From contig NZ_JARQWR010000004.1 of NCBI RefSeq assembly GCF_030766725.1, positions 1 to 64,000 on the forward strand: a stretch of DNA of 64,000 nucleotides, read 5' to 3'. Both the position numbers and the translations under genes were made by a program. The DNA is from Flavobacterium aerium (GTDB lineage: Bacteria; Bacteroidota; Bacteroidia; Flavobacteriales; Flavobacteriaceae). The notes under the pieces were generated by a model, which was not told the origin of the DNA, did no database searches, and saw only the letters and a list, made by a program, of their open reading frames with translations. Position 1 is the first letter of the stretch. Each line of letters begins with the position of its first letter. This document shows, in pieces, positions 55,501-64,000 of the stretch.

Positions 55501-58500
55501 TTATGGATATACAATACAGTATAGTATTGATAATGGTGTTACCTATCAAACCTCATTGTCATTTACAAACCTTGCTAGTGGAACGTATCATATAAAGATT
55601 AAATATGTTGTTGGAACAACGACAGATGATGCAGGAAATACAATAGATATAGTTTGTGAAAGTTACACGGTAGATACTGTAGTTCAGGCGGCATCTCAAA
55701 TTTCAGGTAGTGCAGTTTTATTACAAGATTATACATGTTTACAAAAAGCAAGTATTCAGGCTCAAAATGTTAGTGGTGGAACATTGCCTTATAAATATGC
55801 AATTGATGGTATTAATTTCCAAGCAGGAAATACCTTTATAAATCTTACGAATGGTACCTATACGATTACCATTAGAGATGCAGATAACTGTACGTTTGTA
55901 ACCAATGCTATTGTAGTTGAAAATCTAAATCCTCCAACCAATATTACATTTGTAGCATCACAAGTAACATGTCCTACATTAATAACGGATGTAACAGTAA
56001 CGGTTGTTGGTGGGACAGCACCTTTCATCTATGAAATTACAGCACCAACGACTCTAAATAATGGAAATAATAATGTATTTACAGGACTTTATGCCAATAG
56101 TAGTTATACTATAAAAGTTACCGATAGCAAAGGTTGTACGTTTTCAAATAATTATCTGACCCCAATGATTAAGCCTGTGGTCTTAACAACAGCCACTGCA
56201 ACAAATGTTACCTGTAAGTCTACAGCAACAGGTTCCATAACGTTTAATACCCATAATTATTCTAATGGAGCAACCTATGATTATACCATAAACGGAGGTA
56301 CTGCTGTAACAGGACAAGCACCAGGAACAGCGATAACAATTCCAAATTTATCTGTTGGAATCTATGTAATTGTAGTAAAAGACCCAATTACACAGTGTAC
56401 CGATACTAAAACAGTTACTATTACAGAACCAACCACTGCACTAAATGTAATCTTAACTCCCACAGCCATTACTTGTGTTACACCTGGAAAAATAACAGTC
56501 GATGCAACTGGTGGATGGGGTGGTTTTATATATCAATTAACCTATCCAAATGGAACAACTATAGTTGGACCACAGTTAGGCTCTGTCTTTAATAATTTAA
56601 CAGCAGCAGGTCAATATACTGTAACAGTAGTAGATGATGGAGGTTGTACGGTTACCAATACAGTTACATTAAATTCGAATGCAACCATTCCTATTCTGGC
56701 AATAAATTCTACATCAGACTTATGTTTTGATCCAATAAATAAAGCAACTTTAGTAGTTGATATTACAAATCCAGCAGCAGGGGAAATCTATACCTACAGT
56801 ATTAATGGCGGAACACCACAACCGTCTAATACATTTACGGATCTAACACCCGGATCATATACAATTACGGTTGTTGGGACATTATATGGTTGTTCAGCAA
56901 CGATTACAAAAACGATAGAACCAAGCCTAGCTATTGCTGTAACTGCTGCAAATATATCTGCATGTACAACATCTACAAGTTTAGGAATTACGGTTACAGG
57001 AGGAAATGGCGTATATCAATACGCAGTTCAAACGAATTCTACAGGAGCAATAAATTATACTTCAACCATTCCTACAGCCATTTCAACAGTTGGAACTCAT
57101 ATTATATGGGTAAAAGATGGAATTGGCTGTACAGCATCATTTCCAATAACTATTGTGAAAGATGCACCAATAGTTATTACTGCTACCGGAACAAATGTAT
57201 CGTGTTATGGTACAAATTCGGGAGTTATCAATATTAGTGCTACAGGTGGATCTTCCATTTACGAGTACAGTATTAATAATGGAGCAACATTTGGTACAAT
57301 AACAAATTTTGTAAATGTATTGCCAGGAACCTATACGATTGTTGTGAAAGATAATCGTGGCTGTTCAGCTACGACTAGCGTTATTATTACTCAACCTCAA
57401 CATGCATTGACGGCATCTGCGGGAGTATCAAAAGACATTACCTGTGATGCTGTAAATAACCTTGCTGAGGTTAGAATTACAAATGCCCTAGGTGGTGTAG
57501 GACCTTACACTTATAGTTTTAATGGAGTTACATACGGCCCAAGTAATATTGGACATTTACCAGTAGGTACTCATACAGTATATATTAGAGATACAACAGG
57601 TTGTACTTTTCCAATGACTGTAATAGTAACTGCAGCTCCAGCAGCTCCAGTTATTACAACAGACATTGTACCAAATTGTGATGGCACATCAAATATTACT
57701 GTAACAACAAGTAATACTACATTTGATTATACCTATGCAATAGATGGTGTTCCAGTACCAGCACAAACCAATAATGTATTTACAAATGTTCCGGCAGGAC
57801 CTCATGTAATTACAACAAATTATAGCTCAAATATTCCACCTTCACCAAGTGATTTATTACAGGAAGATTTTGGAGCAGGACCAAATACATCGATTAATAA
57901 TATTGACCCAGTATATTGTTATGAACCCCAAGATGGAACAGGAACTTGCGGAACAGGACTTTTAATTGATGATGGTGAATATTGTGTAACCAAAAACATA
58001 AGTCCAAGACAAGATGGATGGGCTGCTTTTTCAGATCATACTGGAAATACAAACGGTAGAATGTTAGTTTTAAATGTTGGAGGAGTAGCTGGTTTACAAG
58101 GAGTTATTTATAAAAAACCAATTATAGATATTATCCCAAATCAGAATATCATCACTTCAATTTGGGGTAGAAATTTAGTAAAAAGTACTTATAATATTGG
58201 TGAACCAGATATTTTAATTCAATTAGTAGATAACACAGGAGCTGTTATTGCTCAACAAAATACGGGAAGCATACCAAATAATGAGATATGGAATAATTAC
58301 ATTATAAATTTAAATCCAGGAAGTAATACCCAATTGAATTTGGTCATTAGAACAAATTCAACAGTTACAAACGGAAATGATTTAGCGATAGATGATATAC
58401 ATGTATATCAGTTGCCTGAAGTATGTGGTTCCGTGGTTACAACCCCTATTGTAGTTGTAGATAAAACGTTCAAAGCACAAATTGTAGGATCACAAAATAT

Positions 58501-61500
58501 TAAATGTAATGGAGCCAATGATGGACAAGTAACGATTCAAGCAGAAAATTTTGGACCTTATTTTTACAGTTTGAACAATGGTACTACATGGACAGCATTA
58601 ACAGGTACTTCTCCATTTACAATTACGGGGTTAGCACCGGGTGTGATTAATATTAAAGTAAAAGGAACAAATGCTGATACATGTATTAAAGACTTAACAA
58701 TAACCTTAACAGAACCAGCTCCATTAACAATTGATTTAGCGACAACTCCAAAAACTTGTTTGGTTAATGGTGAAGTGACCGTTACAGCGGGAGGAGGATC
58801 TGGAAATTATACCTATCAATTAACACATCCTAATGGAACTACAATTGTTGGTCCACAAGGGAACAATGTATTTACAGGACTAACAACACCGGGAACATAT
58901 ACTGTTGTAATAAAAGATATTAACGGTTGTACAGCTACCGATACTTTTGCGATTGTAAATCCAACGGCAATAGTAGCTACAATAAATTCAACATCAGATA
59001 TTTGTTATGATGGAGATAAGGCAAGTATTATAGTCGATGTAACTGGAGGTGTTGCACCATATAGCTATAGCTTAAATGGTGGATTACCACAAACATCAAA
59101 TACATTTTTGGACTTAACATCAGGAAGTTATACTATAACCGTTAAGGATGATTTTGGTTGTACGACTACTGTTTCCCAAGTAATAGCTCCTCAAATCACT
59201 GCAAATGCAGTATTGACGAAAGCTTTAGATTGTACCACAACTATTCCAACAGCAGAGATTAAAGTTACAATTGGTGGAGGTGTTCCAGCATATACCTATC
59301 AAGTTTCATTTAATGGTGGAACTTATGGTACACCAGCTACTGTTACAGGAACAACTTTTGTATATCCTACAACAGTAGCAGGGACATACCGATTCCAAGT
59401 TAAAGATTCAAAAGGATGCATTGTGTTAACGAATATTGTAACAATATTACCAATTACAAGTCCAGTTATCACAAGCGTTGTTCAAGGACAATCTATTTTA
59501 TGTCATGGAGAAGCAACAGGATCCATTACAGTAAATATAAATACAGCTGTAGGGGTAGCACCATTTGTAATTAATGTTACAAACACTACAACAGGAGTTA
59601 ATTATGTTACTCAAACGTCCGGATTAACAGCAGGGGTTTATGAAGTAACCATTACCGATGCAAATTCATGTAAAGATGTTAAATCAATAACTATTAATGA
59701 ACCAAGTGCTATAACATATGATATTGTACCGGAAAATATTATTTGTGACGCTACAGGAGCAAGTACAATTAAAGGGAAAATACATGTAAATAACGTAATG
59801 GGTGGAACACCACTTTATACATATTACTTGCATAATAGTTTAGGTGTTTTAGTAAATCAATTTGGACCTATAGCAAATACAACGCATGTATTTGATATTC
59901 TAGAATACGGATTCTATCAAATTGATGTGGTAGATGCCAACGGATGTTTATTAAGAACAGAAAATATTAAAATTGCATCCCCGCCGAACTCTTTAGATAT
60001 AGTGATTACACCAGTATCGACGAATTGTGCAACAGGCGGTACAGTTTCTGTAACAGTAGAAGGTAGTTTATTAGGCTCAGGACCATTCTATTTTGCATTA
60101 TATACTACACCGATACCAGTATTTGATCCTGCATCAATTCCTCCATTTATTCCGGCAGATCCAGGAACACCACTTACAGCAACATTTTCAAATTTAACAC
60201 CAGGAGTTATATACAGTTTTGTTGTGTATGATGATACTACGAAATGTTATTATTTCCAGCAAGCACCAGCACCAATTCCAACAAATTCTACATTAACATC
60301 AACGGTTAAACCAAATAATGTAACCTGTACAGGGAATGCAGACGGTAGTGTATCATTTACATTTAGTAATTATGATGCGACTGCTACATCAGTATCCTAC
60401 CAGATATACTCAGCCTTGAACAATAGTCCAGTTGGGGTGGTAGGTACTACAACTCTATTGACTGGACCAACAATAATTGTTAATAATTTTGGAACACTAG
60501 CACCAGGAAATTATTATATACTATTTACTGAAAACGGAGGATCTCATGCAGATTGTACAAGTGGAACAGCCCATTTTACAATTTCGCAATCAGTACAAAC
60601 AGTAGAAGTTACGGCATCCGCTACAAAAAATGATAACTGTAAAACTAATGCAGGACAAATAACAGCAACTGGACAATTTGGAACAACACCATACCAATAC
60701 CAAATAGTTCCTACAGGAAGCCCAGCACCTACAGTGGCAACTTGGACGGGTTCAACAATAAATGTATTTAACGTTGAAGGAGGAGATTATACAGTATACA
60801 TTAAAGATGCTAATAACTGTATTCAATCGGCGACGTCTGTGCTATTACCGACAGATCCAACTCCTGCAATTACAGCAGTAGTTACAAATCAATGTACATC
60901 AACCAATGGGAATTTTACAATTTCTGTAAACCTAGTATCGGTTGGAGTGGGACCTTATACCTATAGTTTAGATGGTGGAGCATTTCAAACAGATGCAGCA
61001 ACAACATTTACCTATACAAACTTAAGTTCAGGAGCACATTCTGTTGAATTAAAAGATAGCAACGGTTGCGGGAATAAAGTATCGTTAGTAATCTATCCTG
61101 TATTGAACATCGCTCCAGCAGCAGCAGTTCATCCTACATGTGTAAATAACGATGGAAAAATTACAGTAACAGCAGTAGGTGGATCAGGAGTTACAAATTT
61201 CCAATATTCATTACTAAATAGTGCAGGTACGGTAATTGTACCATCAGGTTCTTCAAATATTTTTACAGGACTAGCTGGAGGAACCTATACAGTTATAGTA
61301 AAAGACAATTTAACGACGTGTTCAACGACTTTAGCCGTTATACTAGAAATACCAACACCAGTTACGTTTACAACAACGACAGAGCCAGTAAGCTGCTTTG
61401 GAGGAAATGATGGAAGTATAACAGTTGTACTAGATACAACAGCAAATGATGACCCAGTATATTTATACAGCATTAATGGTGGAACACCGCAGAATAATCC

Positions 61501-64000
61501 AGTATTTAATGGCTTAACAGCAGGGGATTATATAATTAAAGTTATTTCAGGTAAAAACTGTAGTCTAACACAAACAATTACAGTAGGAGGACCTAATAAG
61601 ATTATTATCGATCCATCAGCTATAACAGTAGTAGGCTTTGGATGTACAACGGGTAATAATGTAAATAATGCGACAATTACAGTAAATCCTTTAAATATTA
61701 CGGGAGGTACTGGAACCTATCTAATCTATCAATTTATTGATAATGCAACTTCAAATGTTGTACAACAAGGAAATAATCCAATTTATATTTTTACAAATAC
61801 TACAGGAGGATCATTTACAATCAATGTATTCGATCAAAATGGCTGTGTTGGAACAAGTACAGCAACGGTCCTTCCGTATAATGAATTACAATCGGCTACA
61901 GCAGTAGTTGATACGCCAATAACCTGTATTAATGGAGGAGAAACAATTCATATTGATGTAGTATCGACCATTAGTAACCCAGCAGATTTAGAATATAGTC
62001 AGGATAATGGGGCTATATGGCAAGATTCAAATGTATTCAGTAATCTAGCAATTGGAACACATGCCTTTGTAATACGAAATAAGGTAACAGGCTGTATTAT
62101 TTATGCCACACACCTTGTTAAAGATCCAAATACATTTATAATTAATGTTACGAAGATTAATGATGTTATTTGTTTTGGAACAACATCTGGAGCAGTAACC
62201 TTTGGTATTACAGACGCTACATACACTGGACCATTTACGTGGGAAATTTTTAATATTAGTGGAGTAACGACTGGTATTGTTGGGATACAAAATAATAATG
62301 GGCCAACACCAGCAATTAATCTTGGAGCAGGAGATTATTATGTTGAAATAAAATTAGGAAATGCACCAAGCTGTACTAAAAAAGAATTCTTCTCGATTGC
62401 CGCACCTACAGACGGAGCTATTACAGTTCAAACACAAGTAACCCCAATAACTTGTGTTGGCAATGACGGAAGTATTACAATAACAGCAACAGGAGGATGG
62501 GGTAATTATACGTACTATGTAGGTGTAAATGCTCCAGCCGCAGGTGATTATACAACTAATGCAGTTTGGAGTGGATTAGCACCAAACACCTACCAAGTTT
62601 GGGTAAAAGATGTGAATGGATGTGAAGCACAAGCAACGAATGTTGTGTTGAATGACCCAACACCAATAAGCGGAACATTACAAATTACACAACAAAACTG
62701 TATTGGATTACAAGGACAAATAGAAGTTCTAAATACTGCTGGTGGACAAGGAAGTAACTACTCTTATCAGTTGGTTCTGAATGGAACGCCTGTAGGAATA
62801 CCACAAATAAGTCCAATATTCAGTAATTTAGGAGTTGGAACATACCAAGTAATTATTACTGACCAATGGACCTGTAGTATAACACTAGGGCCAGTTACAT
62901 TATATAATGAAATTACACCAAGTATTGCGGTTATAAAACCAATTGGTTGTGAGGCAATAAACCCAGGAGGAGAAATTACAATTTCTATTATAGGAGGATC
63001 GCCAACAATCAACTATACTGTTGTTTTCCCAGACGGAACAACAACACAGACTAATACAACAGGTGTCTTTACAAACCTAATACAACCGGGTGTTTACACA
63101 TTTACAATATTAGACACAACAACAAATTGTAGTTTTACAGTAACACAAGGATTAGATGCACCAACTGCGGTAACCTTTTCGACTGTAACAACAATGGTAA
63201 GTTGTTTTGGCGGAGATGATGGAACTATTTTGGTAGAATTAGGAGCCACAAATAATAATCCAGAATATCTATACAGTATTGATGGAGGATTGGGGCAAAC
63301 GAATCCACTATTTACAGGATTAGTGGCTGGAACATATCAAGTTACGGCAACCTCTGTGAGAGGATGCTCATTAACACAACCCGTTACAATAACAGAACCT
63401 ACAAAACTATTAATCACTGCAATGGCAACCGATTTTGTATGTTCAGCGACAAATGTTCCAAGTCTATCAACCATTACAATTACAGGACAAGATGGTACAG
63501 GAACATATACCTATAGTATAAACGGAACAAATTATGTAACAACAAATACATTTGAAGTTCCAGATACGGGAGTCGTACAAACGATAAATGTTTATGTGAA
63601 AGATGCTAAAGGATGTATTGAAACAACAGCTGTAACATTAAACCCAATGGCCGTTATTACAGCCGTAGCTGTAAATCAAATTACAGCGATTACATGTAAT
63701 AATCCAGAAGCAGTTGAGGTTGTAGTAACAGGTGGATCAGGAGATTTCACCTACCAACTTTTACCATCAGGTACACCACAAGTAAACAACAATCAGTTCA
63801 CATTACTAGCGGTTGGGACTTATGCTTTCCAAGTTACTGATAATGTAACAGGATGTTATACTATTACAACACCATATGTTGTTGCACCATATGATTTAAT
63901 TGCAGCAACAGCAACAGCAACTATTCCTGTAACATGTTTTGGTGGAACCGATGGAGCCATGGAAATTAATGTAACAGGTTATACAGGAGCATATACGTAT
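52502..64000 (+). CDS. sprB: Giant repeat adhesin SprB, 5' part (runs off the window)
   Basis: SprB forms the surface filaments that move along gliding flavobacteria and grip the substrate; it is exported by T9SS. The frame opens at ATG 52502, six bases after sprD, and was checked to stay in the same phase near 55.9, 58.4, 59.9 and 63.9 kb. It gives at least 3,833 codons with no end. The signal peptide is residues 1-29 (ending SISIAQ). The N-terminal domain follows to about 380, then a DUF11-like module (about 380-485) and an Ig-like module (about 540-615). From about residue 730 come some thirty SprB repeats of 80-85 residues. A lectin-like insert interrupts these at about 1784-1980. The C-terminal sorting signal and the expected partner sprF must be further right. 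Confidence 0.88.
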   Translation, partial: MKKNYFTNCSRITFSIVFLFFIHSISIAQVAKAFAPRYNEKIKGDMTLIANNIVNRNYIYGPNTAYDAPYTSLEGHYANDNFEMRYIDIDSDPDTFSSSSAKLEMPAGSCYKMVYAGLYWSATNKYNIGYSNSSSDPGDGFHHTDFNKVKLKLPGNTSYINLTGEVIFEGYTSSNANFNASSPYACYADITTYVKNLANPEGEYTVANIRATQGYIRAGVSGGWTIFFVYEDPSLPGKYITSFDGFAGVFGVNETDIDFTGFTTIPSGVVKAKLASSSLEGDRSIANDQLLFKGGSSSSFTPLSGTYRTSTNFFNSRITILDTEYLNRTPKSRNTLGYDADIMKIDNLLANNENSATLKLKSTQDQYYMFFGAFNVEIIEPKIILGKKVQNANEIDLNNANVSPNDELFYVLSFQNQGNDDATSFTIRDVLPANVTFVPGDIILPNGVTYTYNPVTHEIVFTVNPNLVKIGSVITSIKIKVKVSDCHNLRDACSNIIKNRAYSSYKGVINGTQITDDPSFSGFNACNIGEDSPTNFLVGLGACSFDRNVELCGANVTLTAASGYASYLWTNAAGTTIGTTQSITVTNPGVYHVVCTGNAPCMSITENITVTPFASNLANPLAAPFADEVVTCLNDGDQLVKVFLCGATDTRTVNTNITDAISIKWEKLDESSCAAVGMANCANKNPACTWVEIAQGPNFTATDEGKYRMVINYQNGCFRRFYFDVTKNVLLADVVTTDVICDTTGSITVTNVPSTGYEFSLSPTGPWSLTNIFPNLAAGTYTVYIRQTDINNPKKCVFTVPGILIRNHVPTINIIPKNPLCKDDKGSIRVQVNDALPQYLFELYQGTTLIQSSVWLNGVGDNDYTFTDQNAGSYTIKVTTTDGCILTGPAVLINPTEVEATANVIRPITCVDGQIRVNAIGGTAPYTYIVNGGGILLDPVIEVSTPGVYTIIVKDANNCSTTTQVTVGTRVQPTFSFGTVYETCEVGANNGAIIFQSGNNYGYTIQYSIDNGVTYQTSLSFTNLASGTYHIKIKYVVGTTTDDAGNTIDIVCESYTVDTVVQAASQISGSAVLLQDYTCLQKASIQAQNVSGGTLPYKYAIDGINFQAGNTFINLTNGTYTITIRDADNCTFVTNAIVVENLNPPTNITFVASQVTCPTLITDVTVTVVGGTAPFIYEITAPTTLNNGNNNVFTGLYANSSYTIKVTDSKGCTFSNNYLTPMIKPVVLTTATATNVTCKSTATGSITFNTHNYSNGATYDYTINGGTAVTGQAPGTAITIPNLSVGIYVIVVKDPITQCTDTKTVTITEPTTALNVILTPTAITCVTPGKITVDATGGWGGFIYQLTYPNGTTIVGPQLGSVFNNLTAAGQYTVTVVDDGGCTVTNTVTLNSNATIPILAINSTSDLCFDPINKATLVVDITNPAAGEIYTYSINGGTPQPSNTFTDLTPGSYTITVVGTLYGCSATITKTIEPSLAIAVTAANISACTTSTSLGITVTGGNGVYQYAVQTNSTGAINYTSTIPTAISTVGTHIIWVKDGIGCTASFPITIVKDAPIVITATGTNVSCYGTNSGVINISATGGSSIYEYSINNGATFGTITNFVNVLPGTYTIVVKDNRGCSATTSVIITQPQHALTASAGVSKDITCDAVNNLAEVRITNALGGVGPYTYSFNGVTYGPSNIGHLPVGTHTVYIRDTTGCTFPMTVIVTAAPAAPVITTDIVPNCDGTSNITVTTSNTTFDYTYAIDGVPVPAQTNNVFTNVPAGPHVITTNYSSNIPPSPSDLLQEDFGAGPNTSINNIDPVYCYEPQDGTGTCGTGLLIDDGEYCVTKNISPRQDGWAAFSDHTGNTNGRMLVLNVGGVAGLQGVIYKKPIIDIIPNQNIITSIWGRNLVKSTYNIGEPDILIQLVDNTGAVIAQQNTGSIPNNEIWNNYIINLNPGSNTQLNLVIRTNSTVTNGNDLAIDDIHVYQLPEVCGSVVTTPIVVVDKTFKAQIVGSQNIKCNGANDGQVTIQAENFGPYFYSLNNGTTWTALTGTSPFTITGLAPGVINIKVKGTNADTCIKDLTITLTEPAPLTIDLATTPKTCLVNGEVTVTAGGGSGNYTYQLTHPNGTTIVGPQGNNVFTGLTTPGTYTVVIKDINGCTATDTFAIVNPTAIVATINSTSDICYDGDKASIIVDVTGGVAPYSYSLNGGLPQTSNTFLDLTSGSYTITVKDDFGCTTTVSQVIAPQITANAVLTKALDCTTTIPTAEIKVTIGGGVPAYTYQVSFNGGTYGTPATVTGTTFVYPTTVAGTYRFQVKDSKGCIVLTNIVTILPITSPVITSVVQGQSILCHGEATGSITVNINTAVGVAPFVINVTNTTTGVNYVTQTSGLTAGVYEVTITDANSCKDVKSITINEPSAITYDIVPENIICDATGASTIKGKIHVNNVMGGTPLYTYYLHNSLGVLVNQFGPIANTTHVFDILEYGFYQIDVVDANGCLLRTENIKIASPPNSLDIVITPVSTNCATGGTVSVTVEGSLLGSGPFYFALYTTPIPVFDPASIPPFIPADPGTPLTATFSNLTPGVIYSFVVYDDTTKCYYFQQAPAPIPTNSTLTSTVKPNNVTCTGNADGSVSFTFSNYDATATSVSYQIYSALNNSPVGVVGTTTLLTGPTIIVNNFGTLAPGNYYILFTENGGSHADCTSGTAHFTISQSVQTVEVTASATKNDNCKTNAGQITATGQFGTTPYQYQIVPTGSPAPTVATWTGSTINVFNVEGGDYTVYIKDANNCIQSATSVLLPTDPTPAITAVVTNQCTSTNGNFTISVNLVSVGVGPYTYSLDGGAFQTDAATTFTYTNLSSGAHSVELKDSNGCGNKVSLVIYPVLNIAPAAAVHPTCVNNDGKITVTAVGGSGVTNFQYSLLNSAGTVIVPSGSSNIFTGLAGGTYTVIVKDNLTTCSTTLAVILEIPTPVTFTTTTEPVSCFGGNDGSITVVLDTTANDDPVYLYSINGGTPQNNPVFNGLTAGDYIIKVISGKNCSLTQTITVGGPNKIIIDPSAITVVGFGCTTGNNVNNATITVNPLNITGGTGTYLIYQFIDNATSNVVQQGNNPIYIFTNTTGGSFTINVFDQNGCVGTSTATVLPYNELQSATAVVDTPITCINGGETIHIDVVSTISNPADLEYSQDNGAIWQDSNVFSNLAIGTHAFVIRNKVTGCIIYATHLVKDPNTFIINVTKINDVICFGTTSGAVTFGITDATYTGPFTWEIFNISGVTTGIVGIQNNNGPTPAINLGAGDYYVEIKLGNAPSCTKKEFFSIAAPTDGAITVQTQVTPITCVGNDGSITITATGGWGNYTYYVGVNAPAAGDYTTNAVWSGLAPNTYQVWVKDVNGCEAQATNVVLNDPTPISGTLQITQQNCIGLQGQIEVLNTAGGQGSNYSYQLVLNGTPVGIPQISPIFSNLGVGTYQVIITDQWTCSITLGPVTLYNEITPSIAVIKPIGCEAINPGGEITISIIGGSPTINYTVVFPDGTTTQTNTTGVFTNLIQPGVYTFTILDTTTNCSFTVTQGLDAPTAVTFSTVTTMVSCFGGDDGTILVELGATNNNPEYLYSIDGGLGQTNPLFTGLVAGTYQVTATSVRGCSLTQPVTITEPTKLLITAMATDFVCSATNVPSLSTITITGQDGTGTYTYSINGTNYVTTNTFEVPDTGVVQTINVYVKDAKGCIETTAVTLNPMAVITAVAVNQITAITCNNPEAVEVVVTGGSGDFTYQLLPSGTPQVNNNQFTLLAVGTYAFQVTDNVTGCYTITTPYVVAPYDLIAATATATIPVTCFGGTDGAMEINVTGYTGAYTY
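54692..64000 (+). repeat. Array of about thirty SprB repeats
   Basis: Protein-level repeats of about 240-260 bases. Each unit has an early 'ITC-x-G' or equivalent, a 'GG-x-x-P-Y-x-Y' strand, 'L-x-x-G-x-Y-T-V' and a closing K-D-x-x-(G/N)-C followed by a 'VTI-x-x-P' link. By the closing Cys motif I count about thirty between 55.3 and 63.9 kb. The copies differ a good deal, so they are old, diverged duplications, not recent tandem copies. Confidence 0.8.

Noticed and set aside
54692..64000. Repeat array considered as CRISPR or recent tandem duplication
   Set aside because: Units are coding, about 250 bases long, in one frame and well diverged; no short identical repeats with spacers.

Overview
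The window comes from an AT-rich genome of the Bacteroidota, almost certainly a gliding member of the Flavobacteriaceae. The support is internal: most recognisable promoters carry the Bacteroidota -7 element TAnnTTTG, several secreted proteins end in type IX secretion (T9SS) sorting domains, there is a SprC-SprD-SprB gliding adhesin operon, and families typical of the class are present (HmuY, DUF4837, DUF4175, DUF6327). The species cannot be named from the sequence alone. No insertion sequence, prophage, CRISPR array, tRNA or rRNA gene was recognised inside the window.

Layout. 1-733 is non-coding and holds two tandem promoters firing leftwards out of the window. 734-5923 (minus strand) is a haem/iron uptake locus: a TonB-dependent receptor, an HmuY-like lipoprotein, and a T9SS cargo protein that is split in two by a frameshift at a run of eight C. 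6064-10425 (minus) is the SUF iron-sulfur assembly set iscA-sufB-sufC-sufD. 10736-20973 (plus) carries a metallo-beta-lactamase-fold hydrolase, a subtilase lipoprotein, an M1 peptidase, a SIMPL-domain protein, an unknown membrane protein, a MORN-like protein, rnpA, an S41 peptidase and a tandem OmpA-domain protein. 20974-27321 (minus) holds a GNAT acetyltransferase, a DUF4837 lipoprotein, an MltD-like transglycosylase, pgk, a small ORF with its own promoter and an amidohydrolase. 27559-29851 (plus) holds thiamine pyrophosphokinase, a DNA polymerase III delta'-type subunit and a DoxX-like protein. 29853-40228 (minus) is a PIF1-like helicase, an OmpH/Skp lipoprotein and a five-gene unit DUF4175-ybeY-mnmG-lipoprotein-methyltransferase.

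The centre of interest is 34.5-41.1 kb. Three parS-like 16-mers (the ParB target) lie in and between mnmG, ybeY and the lipoprotein gene. About 4 kb further on is a 0.9-kb gene-free, very AT-rich segment with an exact TTATACACA DnaA box, two relaxed boxes and a 16-bp direct repeat. It is the point from which the long minus-strand block and gltX diverge. I read it as a candidate replication origin with its centromere sites, not proven. From 41.1 to 46.8 kb come gltX, an SPFH protein, a small envelope operon (YtxH, holin-like, DUF6327) and glnS. A second gene-free AT-rich segment (46.8-47.9 kb) with helically phased repeats precedes sprC-sprD-sprB. The sprB reading frame stays open for 3,833 codons and runs off the right edge.

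How the parts work together: the left third is iron and haem handling (uptake beside Fe-S assembly); the middle is housekeeping (tRNA processing and charging, ribosome maturation, replication, peptidoglycan turnover); the right fifth is devoted to cell-surface gliding filaments exported by T9SS.
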